A stretch of 33,832 nucleotides of DNA from Actinomycetes bacterium (GCA_021793295.1 JAJYTA010000032.1:1-33832); one strand, 5' to 3'. Positions 8,401-17,014 are shown, numbered from the stretch's first letter. Notes: generated by a model not told the origin, from the letters alone. Translations and numbers: made by a program.

Positions 8401-10104
8401 CAGCTGACCTTCCGGGTGGCCTCGGCCGGTAGCGGTGGCACCATCGAGCTGCGCGTCGACAGCGTCGACGGACCCGTCATCGGCCAGGTCGATGTCGCGC
8501 CCACCGGCGGGCCCCGGGTCTTCGAGACCGTGACCGCGCCGGTCGACGACCCGGGCGGATCACACGAGCTGTTCCTCGTGTTCACCAACGACGACGCCGA
8601 CAGCTATCTGTTCAACGTCGATTGGATGCGCTTCGAGAACCCGCTGACCGACCCGTTACGTGCGGTGCGCGGACAGCTCGGCGACCTGCGCGCGGCCGTC
8701 GACGACCATGCCGACGTCCTCGACGACGAGGAGGTGCGGTACCTGGACGAGCTGGCCGGCCGAATCGCGTCGGCGATCGTGGCCGCCATCGACACGGCGA
8801 CGTCAGCCGGGACCACGGATCCGGCGTTCACCGAGCATGTCGATGCCGCGTTCACGCACGTCACGAGTGGTCAGCGGTGGATCACCGAACGCCGCGACCG
8901 CGGCGATCTCGCCGGCGACGTAGCCGGCGACCTGCTGACCCCGCTGGACACGTCGTACGCGGGGCTGTCGGACGTGGTGTCCCGCCTTTACCGGGTGCGC
9001 GCCGGGCTCACGCTCGACGACGGTGACATCGTCGGCGGCGAGTCGGTGCTGGTGACCGCGACGGTGGCCAACGACGGACGGCGCCCGGTCCGCGAACCCG
9101 CGGCCACACTCGAGGTGCCCGACGGGTGGCAGGCCGACGAGGTCGACTCCACCGGCGGCGACATCGTGCGACCAGGCGAGACGTTCACCCGGACCTGGCA
9201 GCTCACCGCGCCGCCGGCGGCCGAACCGCAGGAGTTGCAACTCACCGGCGCGGCCACGGTCATCCATCGCGGACGGGCACCGATGACGCTGCCGGTGACG
9301 GCGGAGCTGACGGTCCGCCCGGCGATCGAAGCCACGGCGCTCACGGTCGCTGCGCCGGCGTTCGCAGGCCACGAGAACACCGCCATCGTCACCGTGGCCA
9401 ATCACCGCGCCACCGGACCCGTGGACGTCGACGTGACGATCGACGTGCCCGAAGGGTGGACGGCCGGTGCGGCCACGACGACGGTGCCGGCCGGGTCGTC
9501 GGAGCAGGTCGAGATCGCGGTGACGCCGCCGTCCGGCGGGCCCGAAGCCGGAGAGGTGACGGCGCCGACGCTCACCGCGGTCGTGACGGCCGACGGCGTC
9601 GCGGTGGCGGGGGCACCACAGGCGGCTACCTACGCCGTTCCGCACGGCGCCGACCTCGCACTCGCCCTGGACGGTGGGTCGGCCAACAGCCCGGTCCTGG
9701 AGTCCTACGCGCGATTGGCGCCGGAGGACGCGTGGGATCCGGCCCGGGGCTTCGGCTGGACCAGCGGCGCCCCGCAACAGCGTGACCGCGGCGGGCCCGA
9801 CGCCTTGCGCCGAGACTTCGTGCTGGACAACACCGGTCCGGGCGTGCTGCGGGTCGCCATGCCACCGGGACCACACGTGTTCTGCGTCCTCAGCGGTGAT
9901 CCGAGTTATGCCACGTCGGGATTCGTGGTGGAAGCAGACGGCGAGGTGGTCGTCGACGCCGGACCGACGCTGCCCACCGGCACCTACGCCTGGCAGCAGT
10001 TCACGCTGGACGGCGGGGCCGAGGGCCGGACCGTGGACCTGCGCCTGTCCAGCCCCACCGGCGACTACTGGCGGATCCTGTCGCTGATCGCCCGGCCCGG
10101 GTGA
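5488..10104 (+). CDS. Secreted ThuA / sugar dehydrogenase / PKD / CBM6-like multidomain protein
   Basis: A 1538-residue exported protein. Approximate order: signal peptide 1-46; ThuA (glutamine-amidotransferase-like, linked to sugar utilisation) 49-272; GSDH/sorbosone-type beta-propeller dehydrogenase 283-720, with HGMHGIVLDPEFG, HEGGGMDFDADGNLYVATGDN-type and MGLRNPYRIH segments usual in PQQ-dependent sugar dehydrogenases; PKD 724-810, with YAWDFDADG; an Ig-like segment 812-905 with two Cys; CBM6-like 915-1052; a helical stretch 1053-1170; two NEW3-type beta domains about 1173-1278 and 1280-1385; and a C-terminal galactose-binding-like domain (GFGW...RRDF) 1390-1538. ATG 5488 has GGAGGT 7 nt upstream. 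Probably binds and oxidises polysaccharide-derived sugars outside the cell. No PQQ genes are nearby, so the cofactor is unproven. Confidence 0.9.
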   Translation: MPRSALITTLVATMSAVALPAAGLSLGAEPASGLTSSATTPPVSAQQAEFDALVFSKTTNFYHDSIPAGVAAIEALGAEHGFNVVASDDSAMFTDESLAEFEVVIFNNTNSTPAAGNLLDDDQRAAFQRYIRNGGGFVGIHSASGTERDWDWYGQLVGAFFASHPPVQELEVEVDDSLHPSTSHLPQEWVRTEEPYDFATNPRGDVHVLASYDSTSYDGHTMGADHPITWCQHYDGGRSWFTGMGHASSAFTDEPLFVQHLLGGIQWAAGVVDGDCAASANENFEKIQLDGNTDDPLAMDIDEQGRVFYVQRGGALKYYDPDSARTHLAATFDVLVEHTHGMHGIVLDPEFGENHWLYVYYSPLDDDVSRVSRFTFDESTGTLDMDSEKVLFEINSQRAVNAHEGGGMDFDADGNLYVATGDNSLPCCSGYGATDERPGFEHSDAQRSSANTNDLRGKILRVHPEDDGTYTIPEGNLFEPGTDQTRPEIYVMGLRNPYRIHVDPETGWLYWGDVGPDARVDSETRGSKGYDEYNQAREAGFFGWPYCIGANHAYNDFDFATGESGPLYDCTGGPVNDSPNNTGLAQLPPAQPAWLPYPYDTSPQYPELGEGGRLAVAGPTYHFDPDLDSEAKFPQYYDDTVFIAEWTRNTIFEVQLDENGRPAIINPFLPGVEFLRPIDLQFGPDGSLYVIEWGSNYGGSGRGDPNTDSGIYKINYAKVGERSPVAKASATPTSGQPPLTVDFSSTGSGDPDDHPITYAWDFDADGTIDSTEANPSHTYTERGDFTAQLTVTDPTGRTGVANIPITVGNTAPVVEMVEPRDGQVFDFGAPIDFELTVSDAEDGSSIDGTIDCQRVITQPALGHDQHGHPLEQYRGCSGTIQAIIDDGHSEIDNIFYIVDSTYTDTGGDGASALTGGDSAILQPRLKQAEHWTNAGEVALFDTEEGDGGRMVGDIGHGDWVSFEPVNLRGISQLTFRVASAGSGGTIELRVDSVDGPVIGQVDVAPTGGPRVFETVTAPVDDPGGSHELFLVFTNDDADSYLFNVDWMRFENPLTDPLRAVRGQLGDLRAAVDDHADVLDDEEVRYLDELAGRIASAIVAAIDTATSAGTTDPAFTEHVDAAFTHVTSGQRWITERRDRGDLAGDVAGDLLTPLDTSYAGLSDVVSRLYRVRAGLTLDDGDIVGGESVLVTATVANDGRRPVREPAATLEVPDGWQADEVDSTGGDIVRPGETFTRTWQLTAPPAAEPQELQLTGAATVIHRGRAPMTLPVTAELTVRPAIEATALTVAAPAFAGHENTAIVTVANHRATGPVDVDVTIDVPEGWTAGAATTTVPAGSSEQVEIAVTPPSGGPEAGEVTAPTLTAVVTADGVAVAGAPQAATYAVPHGADLALALDGGSANSPVLESYARLAPEDAWDPARGFGWTSGAPQQRDRGGPDALRRDFVLDNTGPGVLRVAMPPGPHVFCVLSGDPSYATSGFVVEADGEVVVDAGPTLPTGTYAWQQFTLDGGAEGRTVDLRLSSPTGDYWRILSLIARPG

Positions 10105-10217
10105 GAGCAGGTGCGTGCGATCGTCTGCGGTGAAATCTCCGGGAACCGCTTGTCGCTGCTCAGACCTGTTCTGCAGGCTGGGACAGCGCGGATGGCGCAG
10201 ACCCTGGGGGTGTTCCG

Positions 10218-11225
10218 GTGGAACTCGGCGTGCGCAGTGTCGACCAGACCGTCTCGACCGGCGACCTGCCGGAATGGGATCGCGTCAAAGCGTTCGTCGA
10301 CCAGGCGTACCGGCACAGCCTCGACGTGCACGACGGCGCTGTCACCACCCGCATCCCGGCGCTGTCCCAGGCCGATCCCGATCTGTTCGGCATCTGTGTC
10401 GCCGAGGTGACCGGCCGCACGTACGGCGCCGGTGACGTCGACCACCCGTTCTCGCTGCAGTCGATATCCAAGGCGTTCGTCTACGCCCTCGTGTGCGAGG
10501 CCGTGGGTCACGACGTCGTGATGGACCGCGTGGGCGTGAACAACACCGGGCAGGCGTTCGACTCGGTCATGGCGATCGAACTCAACGACGGGCACCCGAT
10601 GAATCCCATGGTCAACGCCGGGGCCATGGCGACGACCGCCCTGGTGCCCGGCGACACACCCGAGGCCAAGTGGGCCTTCGTGCAACAGGGCCTGTCCCGG
10701 TTCGCCGGCCGCGACCTGCGTCTGGACAGCGAGGTCTACGCGTCGGAGGCCACGACCAATCAACGCAATCTGGCGATCGCGCGGTTGCTGGAGAGCTACG
10801 ACCGGCTCGACGTCGACCCGGTGGCCGTCGTCGACGTGTACACCAGGCAGTGTTCCCTCCTGGTCAACGCCCACGACCTCGCGGTGATGGGCGCGACGCT
10901 GGCCGACGGCGGCGTCAACCCGCTGACCGGCGAGCAGGTGGTACCCGCCTCGGCCTGCAACGACACCCTGGCGGTGTTGGCCACCAACGGCCTCTACGAG
11001 CGCTCCGGTGAGTGGCTGTTCGAGATCGGTGTGCCGGGCAAGTCCGGCGTCAGCGGGGGCATCGTCGCCGCGGCACCGGGCAAGGGTGGCATCGCGACGT
11101 TCTCACCCCGCCTGGACACCGCAGGCAACAGCGTCCGAGGGCAGCGAGCCACCGCCTTCTTGTCCCGCAGCCTGGGGCTGAACCTGTTCGCGTCCAAGGT
11201 CCATCCGCACAGCCGTCACCGGTGA
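10218..11225 (+). CDS. glsA: Glutaminase
   Basis: A 335-residue serine-dependent glutaminase that hydrolyses glutamine to glutamate and ammonia in the cytoplasm. The Ser-x-x-Lys catalytic motif is in [10 protein letters not shown] (Ser82, Lys85), followed by family segments [37 protein letters not shown] and [14 protein letters not shown]. Length is slightly above the usual 300-310. GTG 10218 has a G-rich ribosome site (GGGGG about 8 nt upstream). The stop codon overlaps the convergent miaB stop by 10 bp. It lies close to gluABCD, which imports glutamate, so both feed the same pool, though miaB intervenes and they are not an operon. Confidence 0.93.
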   Translation: MELGVRSVDQTVSTGDLPEWDRVKAFVDQAYRHSLDVHDGAVTTRIPALSQADPDLFGICVAEVTGRTYGAGDVDHPFSLQSISKAFVYALVCEAVGHDVVMDRVGVNNTGQAFDSVMAIELNDGHPMNPMVNAGAMATTALVPGDTPEAKWAFVQQGLSRFAGRDLRLDSEVYASEATTNQRNLAIARLLESYDRLDVDPVAVVDVYTRQCSLLVNAHDLAVMGATLADGGVNPLTGEQVVPASACNDTLAVLATNGLYERSGEWLFEIGVPGKSGVSGGIVAAAPGKGGIATFSPRLDTAGNSVRGQRATAFLSRSLGLNLFASKVHPHSRHR

Positions 11226-12754
11226 ACCGGCGCCACCTCGGTGCTCACGGCGCACGACACGCCCGCTCCGCCGCTGCCTTCGGACGCTGGCGGGACCCCG
11301 ACCGTCGGCATGCCGATCAGCACCCCCGGTGTCGACGGCGCCGTACCGCTCAACCGCTCGTAGGCGTCACCGGCCCGCGTGCGGCGCACCTCGAACGTGC
11401 CGCCCTGCCGGGCGGAATCGGCGACCAGATGGTGCGGTGCGGCGTAGGTGACGCCGACGGTGACCATGTCGCCGGGCCGCGGGACCTGGGCTTCCGCGGT
11501 GTCGTCGGGGACGGCGAAGTGCACGAGCCGGTTGTCTCGCGCTCGCCCGGACCAGCGGCGCGTCTGCCCGTCCTTGCGCCCCTCGCCCTCAGCGACCAGG
11601 ACCTCGACGTCGTGCCCGACCAGACGCTGGTTCTCCTGCCACGCGATGTCTTCGACCAACGCGGTCAACCGCTGGTAGCGCTCTTTGACGACCTCGGGAG
11701 GGACCTGGTCGTCCATGTCCGCCGCTGGTGTTCCGGGCCGCTTGGAGTATTGGAACGTGAAGGCCGAGGCGAACCGGGCTTCGCGCACCACGTGCAGGGT
11801 CTGCTCGAAATCAGCCTCGGTCTCGCCGGGGAAACCGACGATGATGTCGGTGGTGATGGCCGCCTCGGGTAAGGCTGCACGGACCTTCTCGACGATGCCC
11901 AGGTAGCGCTCTTGGCGGTACGAGCGCCGCATCGCCCGCAGCACGCGGTCGGAACCGGACTGCAGCGGCATGTGCAGCTGCGGCATCACGGCCTGCGTCT
12001 CGGCCATGGCGGCGATGACGTCGTCGGTGAAATCGCGCGGATGCGGGCTGGTGAACCGAACCCGCTCGAGCCCGTCCACAGCGCCCACCGCGCGCAGCAG
12101 CTTGCCGAAGGCGAACCGGTCACCGAACTCCACGCCGTAGGCGTTGACGTTCTGCCCCAGCAACGTCACCTCGACGACACCCTCGGCCACCAGCGCCTCG
12201 ACCTCGGCGAGCACGTCGCCGGGGCGGCGGTCGCGCTCACGCCCGCGCAGCGCCGGAACGATGCAGAACGTGCACGTGTTATTGCACCCGACACTGACCG
12301 CGACCCACGCGGCGTACGGGCTCTCGCGCTTGGACGGCAGGTTGGACGGGAAGACCTCGAGTGCCTCGGCGATCTCGACCTGGGCCTCCTGCTCGACCCG
12401 GGCCCGCTCCAGCAGCACCGGCAGCGAGGCGACGTTGTGCGTGCCGAACACGACGTCGACCCACGGCGCCCGCCGGACGATCTCGCTGCGGTCCTTCTGC
12501 GCCAAGCATCCGCCGACGGCGATCTGCATGCCCGGCGTCTTGGCCTTGACCGAGGCCAGGTGGCCGAGATTGCCGTAGAGCTTGTTGTCGGCGTTCTCGC
12601 GCACCGCGCACGTGTTGAGCACGACGACGTCGGCCGTGCTGTCGGCACTGGCCTGCTGATAGCCGGCGTCTTCGAGCAACCCGGCCAGCCGCTCGGAGTC
12701 GTGGACGTTCATCTGGCACCCGTAGGTGCGAACCTGGTACGTGCGCTCATTCAT
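11216..12754 (-). CDS. miaB: tRNA-2-methylthio-N6-dimethylallyladenosine synthase
   Basis: A 512-residue radical-SAM methylthiotransferase that adds the methylthio group to i6A37 in tRNAs reading UNN codons. The N-terminal cluster cysteines are in [15 protein letters not shown] and GGCLAQ; the radical-SAM CxxxCxxC is in [16 protein letters not shown]; a TRAM-type RNA-binding region follows near [14 protein letters not shown]. The C-terminal tail after the TRAM domain is a little longer than in E. coli. ATG 12754 gives the standard start [16 protein letters not shown]; a longer in-frame extension is not family-like. Divergent from gluA, convergent with glsA. In related genomes it is followed by the extradiol-like gene and miaA; here that link is broken. 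Confidence 0.96.
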   Translation of the reverse strand: MNERTYQVRTYGCQMNVHDSERLAGLLEDAGYQQASADSTADVVVLNTCAVRENADNKLYGNLGHLASVKAKTPGMQIAVGGCLAQKDRSEIVRRAPWVDVVFGTHNVASLPVLLERARVEQEAQVEIAEALEVFPSNLPSKRESPYAAWVAVSVGCNNTCTFCIVPALRGRERDRRPGDVLAEVEALVAEGVVEVTLLGQNVNAYGVEFGDRFAFGKLLRAVGAVDGLERVRFTSPHPRDFTDDVIAAMAETQAVMPQLHMPLQSGSDRVLRAMRRSYRQERYLGIVEKVRAALPEAAITTDIIVGFPGETEADFEQTLHVVREARFASAFTFQYSKRPGTPAADMDDQVPPEVVKERYQRLTALVEDIAWQENQRLVGHDVEVLVAEGEGRKDGQTRRWSGRARDNRLVHFAVPDDTAEAQVPRPGDMVTVGVTYAAPHHLVADSARQGGTFEVRRTRAGDAYERLSGTAPSTPGVLIGMPTVGVPPASEGSGGAGVSCAVSTEVAPVHR

Positions 12755-12941
12755 GACCCGTCCAGGGTACGACGACACACCGACATGCGCCGCGCATGGC
12801 CACAGCCGCTGTCCGCGCACGGACATGACCGGCGGCGCACCGGGCGGTCACGGCCGCGTTGGCACCGTTGAGCTGCAGTCGTGTCCACTTCGTAACCCGA
12901 TCCTGTCCCATGTGGGCACAGCCCGCGGATAGGTTTCCTGC

Positions 12942-13733
12942 ATGGCCGCGAGCAACGAGCCCGACGTCTTGTCCACCGGCATGCAGGCCGCCGTGGGCGA
13001 GCCGCTGGTCCAGATGCAGAACGTCAACAAGTCCTTCGGCTCCCTGCATGTCCTGCAGGACATCAACCTGTCCGTCCAGCGCGGCGAGGTCGTCGTCGTC
13101 ATCGGGCCGTCGGGGTCGGGCAAGTCGACACTGTGCCGCACCATCAACCGACTCGAGCCCATCGACTCCGGCACCATCACCCTGGACGGCCAGCCGCTTC
13201 CCGCCGAGGGCCGAGCACTGGCGCGGCTGCGGGCCGACGTCGGCATGGTCTTCCAAGCGTTCAACCTGTTCGCGCACAAGACCGTGCTCGACAACGTCAC
13301 GCTCGGTCCCATCCGGGCTCGCGGCGTGAAGAAGGCCGAGGCCGAGTCGTTGGCCATGGAGCTGCTCGAACGCGTCGGCGTCGCCGACCAGGCCCGCAAG
13401 TACCCCGCGGCGTTGTCCGGCGGCCAGCAGCAACGCGTCGCCATCGCCCGGGCACTGGCGATGCGCCCGAAGGTCATGCTGTTCGACGAGCCCACCTCGG
13501 CGCTCGACCCCGAAATGATCAACGAGGTCCTCGATGTCATGACCAGCCTGGCCAAGGACGGCATGACGATGATCGTCATCACCCACGAGATGGGCTTCGC
13601 CCGGCGCGCGGCTCACCGCGTGGTGTTCATGGATGCCGGGCGCATCGTCGAGCAGGCCGTTCCGGAGGACTTCTTCACCAACGCCAAGAGCGAACGGGCT
13701 CAAGATTTCCTGAGCAAGATCCTGACGCACTGA
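12942..13733 (+). CDS. gluA: Glutamate ABC importer ATPase
   Basis: A 263-residue ATPase of a polar amino acid importer. Walker [10 protein letters not shown] (residues 55-63), Q-loop MVFQAFNLF, signature LSGGQQQR, Walker [16 protein letters not shown] and switch His in [11 protein letters not shown] are all intact and are the classic GlnQ/GluA sequence pattern. The core begins at [20 protein letters not shown], so about 22 residues precede it; ATG 13014 would give a shorter form, and the ribosome site at 12942 is weak (only AGG in the right area). First gene of gluABCD, 35 bp before gluB. Specificity for glutamate is inferred from the operon structure and the actinomycete location. Confidence 0.92.
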   Translation: MAASNEPDVLSTGMQAAVGEPLVQMQNVNKSFGSLHVLQDINLSVQRGEVVVVIGPSGSGKSTLCRTINRLEPIDSGTITLDGQPLPAEGRALARLRADVGMVFQAFNLFAHKTVLDNVTLGPIRARGVKKAEAESLAMELLERVGVADQARKYPAALSGGQQQRVAIARALAMRPKVMLFDEPTSALDPEMINEVLDVMTSLAKDGMTMIVITHEMGFARRAAHRVVFMDAGRIVEQAVPEDFFTNAKSERAQDFLSKILTH

Positions 13734-13768
13734 AACACCGCACATTCACGAAGGAGTTGACCTGCATC

Positions 13769-14662
13769 ATGGCCACCAGAAGTGCGGGCCGCACGCGACG
13801 GGCGGCATTCGCCGCCGTGGCGGCCGGCTGTGCCCTCGTTCTCGCGGCGTGCGGAGGCGACGACGAGGAACCGAGCGTCGAGGTCGAAGAGAACCCCGAC
13901 TTCCCTGCGGGCAGCACCATGGCCGAGCTTTCCGAGGCGGGCTCCATCGAGATCGGCGTGAAGATCGATCAGCCCGGCATCGGCTACCTCGCACCGGGTG
14001 AGGACATGCCCAGTGGGTTCGACATCGAGATCGGGAAGATCATCGCCGGAGCGCTGGGTATCGCGCCTGAAGACGTCACCTGGACCGAGACCGTCTCGGA
14101 CAACCGCGAGCCGTTCCTGCAACAGGGCAACGTCGACATCGTCATCGCCTCGTACTCCATCACCGACGAGCGGCGCCAGGTCGTCGGCCAGACCGGGCCG
14201 TATTACGTCACCGGGCAACAGATCCTCGTCCGCGAGGAGGACAAGGACACCATCACCGGACCCGAGCAGCTGGCCGACGTCAAGACCTGCTCGGTCACCG
14301 GGTCGACGTCGCTGTCCAACGTGGTCGACGACTACGGCGCCGAGCCGGTGCCTTTCGACACCTACTCCGACTGCCTGACCCAACTGCAGAACGGCTCCGT
14401 CGACGCGATGACCACCGACGGCGCCATCCTGCTGGGGTACGCGGCCCAGGCGCCCGACGAACTCGAAGTCGTCGGCGAGGCGTTCAGCGAGGAGCGCTAC
14501 GGCATCGGTTACCAGCACGGCGACACCGAGTTCTGCGAATTCATCAACGACACCCTGCAGGAGGCCTACGACGACGGCTCGTGGGCCGAGGCCTTCGAGG
14601 CGACGCTGGGCGAGTCGGGCGTCGAGACCCCGGATCCCCCGGAACTGGACGCCTGCCAGTAG
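13769..14662 (+). CDS. gluB: Glutamate-binding lipoprotein
   Basis: A 297-residue binding protein. A basic N terminus and hydrophobic stretch end in the lipobox LVLAAC with Cys28, so it is lipid-anchored on the cell surface. The mature part has the SBP family 3 pattern: GSIEIGVKIDQPGIGY, SGFDIEIGKIIAGALG, VDIVIASYSITDERRQ and CSVTGSTSLSNV. Family-3 proteins bind polar amino acids; glutamate is inferred from gene order. Start ATG 13769 has AAGGAG 12 nt upstream, rather far but the best in-frame choice. The stop is followed by a strong hairpin before gluC. Confidence 0.92.
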   Translation: MATRSAGRTRRAAFAAVAAGCALVLAACGGDDEEPSVEVEENPDFPAGSTMAELSEAGSIEIGVKIDQPGIGYLAPGEDMPSGFDIEIGKIIAGALGIAPEDVTWTETVSDNREPFLQQGNVDIVIASYSITDERRQVVGQTGPYYVTGQQILVREEDKDTITGPEQLADVKTCSVTGSTSLSNVVDDYGAEPVPFDTYSDCLTQLQNGSVDAMTTDGAILLGYAAQAPDELEVVGEAFSEERYGIGYQHGDTEFCEFINDTLQEAYDDGSWAEAFEATLGESGVETPDPPELDACQ

Positions 14663-14674
14663 GCCGAGCGTCAT

Positions 14675-14711
14675 CCCCGCCGGCGCGGGCGTGTAGCGAG
14701 CGCCGGCGGGG
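14675..14711 (+). other. Strong mRNA hairpin between gluB and gluC
   Basis: CCCCGCCGGCGC pairs perfectly with GCGCCGGCGGGG across a 13-nt loop (12 G/C-rich base pairs). There is no T-run. The place, directly after a binding-protein gene, is where many importer operons carry a stability hairpin or leaky terminator that makes binding protein more abundant than permease. Confidence 0.7.
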
Positions 14712-14741
14712 TCGCCACGTTCAGGGAGGAGTTTCACCGCT

Positions 14742-15389
14742 GTGTACCGGTCCGAGTTGATCTCGCGCCTGTCCGATGGGTTCATCGTCACGCTGCAACT
14801 GCTCGGCTGGTCGATGCTCATCGCGACAGTACTGGGCACGCTGCTGGCCGCGATGCGTGTCTCGCCGATCGCGCCGCTGCGCGCCGTCGGCGTCAGCTAC
14901 GTCAACATCTTCCGGAATACGCCGCTCGTGGTGCTGTTCCTCATCGCCGTCGTGGGCCTGCCCGAGTTGGGCCTGCTGACCGGTAGCTTCTTCTGGCGCG
15001 CCGTCACCGCGTTGTCGCTGTACACCGCGGCCTTCGTCTGCGAGGTGCTGCGCTCGGGCATCAACACCGTCCAGGCCGGGCAAGCCGAGGCGGCGCGAGC
15101 CATCGGGCTGACGTTCGGACAGACGCTGCGCCTGGTGGTGCTCCCGCAGGCCTTCCGCAACGTGATCCCGCCGCTGGCCAGCGTGTACATCGCGCTGACC
15201 AAGAACACCTCGGTCGCCTCGGCTTTCGGCATCCTGGACCTGACCTACCAACTCAGTGACCTGATCGAAGACTTCCCAGGCTCGCTGTACTGGAACTTCT
15301 TCAGCATCGCGGCCTGTTACATCCTGATCGTGGCGGTCATCTCCGGTGCCGCCGCGTTGTTCGAGCGGCGCGTGGGGGTGTCCCGATGA
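14742..15389 (+). CDS. gluC: Glutamate ABC importer permease 1
   Basis: A 215-residue HisM-type polar amino acid permease with about five helices. The N terminus LISRLSDGFIVTLQLLGWS, the FRNTPLVVLFLIAVVGLPELG stretch and the cytoplasmic ATPase-docking loop AARAIGLTFGQTLRLVVLPQAFRNVIPPL (its EAA motif is in EAARAIGL) are family signatures. GTG 14742 is preceded by AGGGAGGA 11 nt away. It pairs with GluD; the stop overlaps the gluD start as ATGA, consistent with equal expression of the two permeases. Confidence 0.92.
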   Translation: MYRSELISRLSDGFIVTLQLLGWSMLIATVLGTLLAAMRVSPIAPLRAVGVSYVNIFRNTPLVVLFLIAVVGLPELGLLTGSFFWRAVTALSLYTAAFVCEVLRSGINTVQAGQAEAARAIGLTFGQTLRLVVLPQAFRNVIPPLASVYIALTKNTSVASAFGILDLTYQLSDLIEDFPGSLYWNFFSIAACYILIVAVISGAAALFERRVGVSR

Positions 15390-16231
15390 GCTCGGTCCTG
15401 TACGACACCCCAGGCCCCACGGCCCGACGCCGTCACCTGATCGGCACGGTCATCGGCACGCTGGTGCTGGCTGCGGTTCTCGGGTGGGTGCTCTGGAAGC
15501 TGTGGTCCGAGGAGCAGATCACACCGGACCAGTGGGAGGCTTTCACCCAGCCGACCATCATCAAGGCGCTGTGGAACGGCCTGCTCGACACCCTGCGCGC
15601 TGCAGCATTCGCCATCGTGCTGGCGGTCGTGTTCGGCGCGATCCTGGCCTCCGGACGGCTCTCCGACCACGCGCTGCTGCGGTGGCCCAGCATCATCGTC
15701 ATCGAGTTCTTCCGCGCCGTGCCCCTGTTGTTGCTGATCTTCTTCATCTTCCTCGGCTTCGGATCGACCTTCGGCACGTTCTACTCGCTGGTGCTGGGTC
15801 TGATGCTGTACAACGGCGCGGTTCTGGCCGAGATCTTCCGGGCCGGGATCATCGCGGTGCCGAAGGGGCAGACCGAGGCCGGTTACGCCATCGGCTTGCG
15901 CAAGTCGCAGGTCATGCGCCTGATCCTCGCCCCGCAGGCGGTGGCGTCGATGCTGCCGGCGATCATCAGTCAATGCGTCGTCGCACTCAAGGACACCGCA
16001 CTCGGCTATGTCATCGGCGCTTCGGGCATCGTGCGCACGGGCGAGCAGATCTACATCTCCCCGCTCTACAACAACCCGCTGGCCACCGGCTTCGTCCTGG
16101 CCGCGGTGTTCATCGTCATCAACTACTCGCTGAGCAAGCTCGCCACCTGGATCGAATCACGGCAGCGTCGTGAAGGCCGCGCGGTCGTGAGACGGGGAGC
16201 CACCGACGCCGCAGCCCCGGCGGCCGGATGA
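15386..16231 (+). CDS. gluD: Glutamate ABC importer permease 2
   Basis: A 281-residue HisM-type permease, the partner of GluC. After an N-terminal helix and a periplasmic stretch comes WNGLLDTLRAAAFAIVLAVV, the FFRAVPLLLLIFF motif and the docking loop TEAGYAIGLRKSQVMRLILAPQAV. It is longer than GluC by the N-terminal part and a basic tail, as usual for GluD. Coupled to gluC by ATGA. Its stop directly abuts the stop of the convergent gene at 16232, leaving no intergenic space for a terminator. Confidence 0.92.
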   Translation: MSSVLYDTPGPTARRRHLIGTVIGTLVLAAVLGWVLWKLWSEEQITPDQWEAFTQPTIIKALWNGLLDTLRAAAFAIVLAVVFGAILASGRLSDHALLRWPSIIVIEFFRAVPLLLLIFFIFLGFGSTFGTFYSLVLGLMLYNGAVLAEIFRAGIIAVPKGQTEAGYAIGLRKSQVMRLILAPQAVASMLPAIISQCVVALKDTALGYVIGASGIVRTGEQIYISPLYNNPLATGFVLAAVFIVINYSLSKLATWIESRQRREGRAVVRRGATDAAAPAAG

Positions 16232-17014
16232 TCAGGCCGGTGGTTCGAACAACCCGATCTCGGCCGCCGAGGCGTGCCCGCGATAGCCGGCCAGGACCTC
16301 CAGCCGGACGTAGCGGGCCCGCGTCGCTGGCCAGGTCGCGAACGTGCCCTCGGTGTCCAGGGCCCACCAGTGGCCCGTCGTGGCGGGGGTGAAGGTCGAT
16401 CCGTCGGTGCTGAGCGCAACGGCGTACGCCGTCACGGTGCCGCCGTGCTCGCCGTCCTGGCGCGGCAGGTAGGTCAGCGCGGTGACGGGCCGCACCTCAC
16501 CCATGTCCACGGTGAGCGCGTGCGGCATCGGAACACGCGGGTCGTACTGGGAGTGCCAGAACGTCGCCGGATCACCGTCGAGCACGAACTCGGCCGCATA
16601 GTCGGGCTGCTGCGCGCTCGTGGCCGTGGCGACCAGGTTCCCGGCCGGAATCCGTGGCAGGCCTCGCGACGCCGTCGTCACCGACACCTGCGTACTGCCG
16701 CGGAACCGGCTCACCCGGCCGGCTGCGTCCACGCCCACCACCCGGTAGTGCCAGGTCCGGCCGTCGGCTGGCAGGCCACTGTGCAGGTGGGTGGTCCACG
16801 GCACCCGGACCTTCAGCGTGGCCTGCGACGGCGAGAAGTCGGACAGCGCAGCCCCGTAGACGACGTAGTGATCCATGGCCAGGCCGGGCTCCGGGGCCTC
16901 CCACTCCAGCACGACCGTCTGCGACACCGGCGCCTGCGTCGTCGTGGCGCGCAGGTTGCGCACCGGTGGGAGCCGGGGACCGGCCTGGCCCGCCGCGGTG
17001 ATCGATGCGTGCAC
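16232..17014 (-). CDS. Fibronectin-III plus F5/8C (discoidin) protein without signal peptide
   Basis: A protein of about 260 residues: an FN3-like domain roughly 14-115 (VVLEWEAPEPGLAMDHYVVYG, WHYRVVGVDAAGRVS) followed by an F5/8 type C carbohydrate-binding-like domain roughly 118-258 (AAEFVLDGDPATFWHSQY, HALTVDMGEVRPVTALTYLPRQDG, ARYVRLEVLAGY). Such domains are normally extracellular, yet no signal peptide is seen. ATG 17020 overlaps the phoD stop as ATGA, but AGGAGG lies only 1 nt from it; GTG 17014, two codons on, has ideal 7-nt spacing, so I chose it. It is coupled to phoD and may assist or target the phosphatase. No catalytic domain is visible. Confidence 0.75.
   Translation of the reverse strand: MHASITAAGQAGPRLPPVRNLRATTTQAPVSQTVVLEWEAPEPGLAMDHYVVYGAALSDFSPSQATLKVRVPWTTHLHSGLPADGRTWHYRVVGVDAAGRVSRFRGSTQVSVTTASRGLPRIPAGNLVATATSAQQPDYAAEFVLDGDPATFWHSQYDPRVPMPHALTVDMGEVRPVTALTYLPRQDGEHGGTVTAYAVALSTDGSTFTPATTGHWWALDTEGTFATWPATRARYVRLEVLAGYRGHASAAEIGLFEPPA

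Noticed and set aside
10141-10171. ECF-type promoter (GGGAAC) before glsA
   Set aside because: The nearest GTT is 21 nt away, outside the accepted spacing.
12755-12826. Upstream extension of miaB
   Set aside because: The family starts at [13 protein letters not shown]; the extension covers intergenic DNA.
12826-12850. Inverted repeat TGACCG/CGGTCA between miaB and gluA
   Set aside because: Six-base arms with a 13-nt loop are easily found by chance in this GC-rich gap.
12868-12896. gluA promoter TTGAGC-N17-CGTAAC
   Set aside because: Spacing is right but the -10 matches only three consensus bases; too weak to list.
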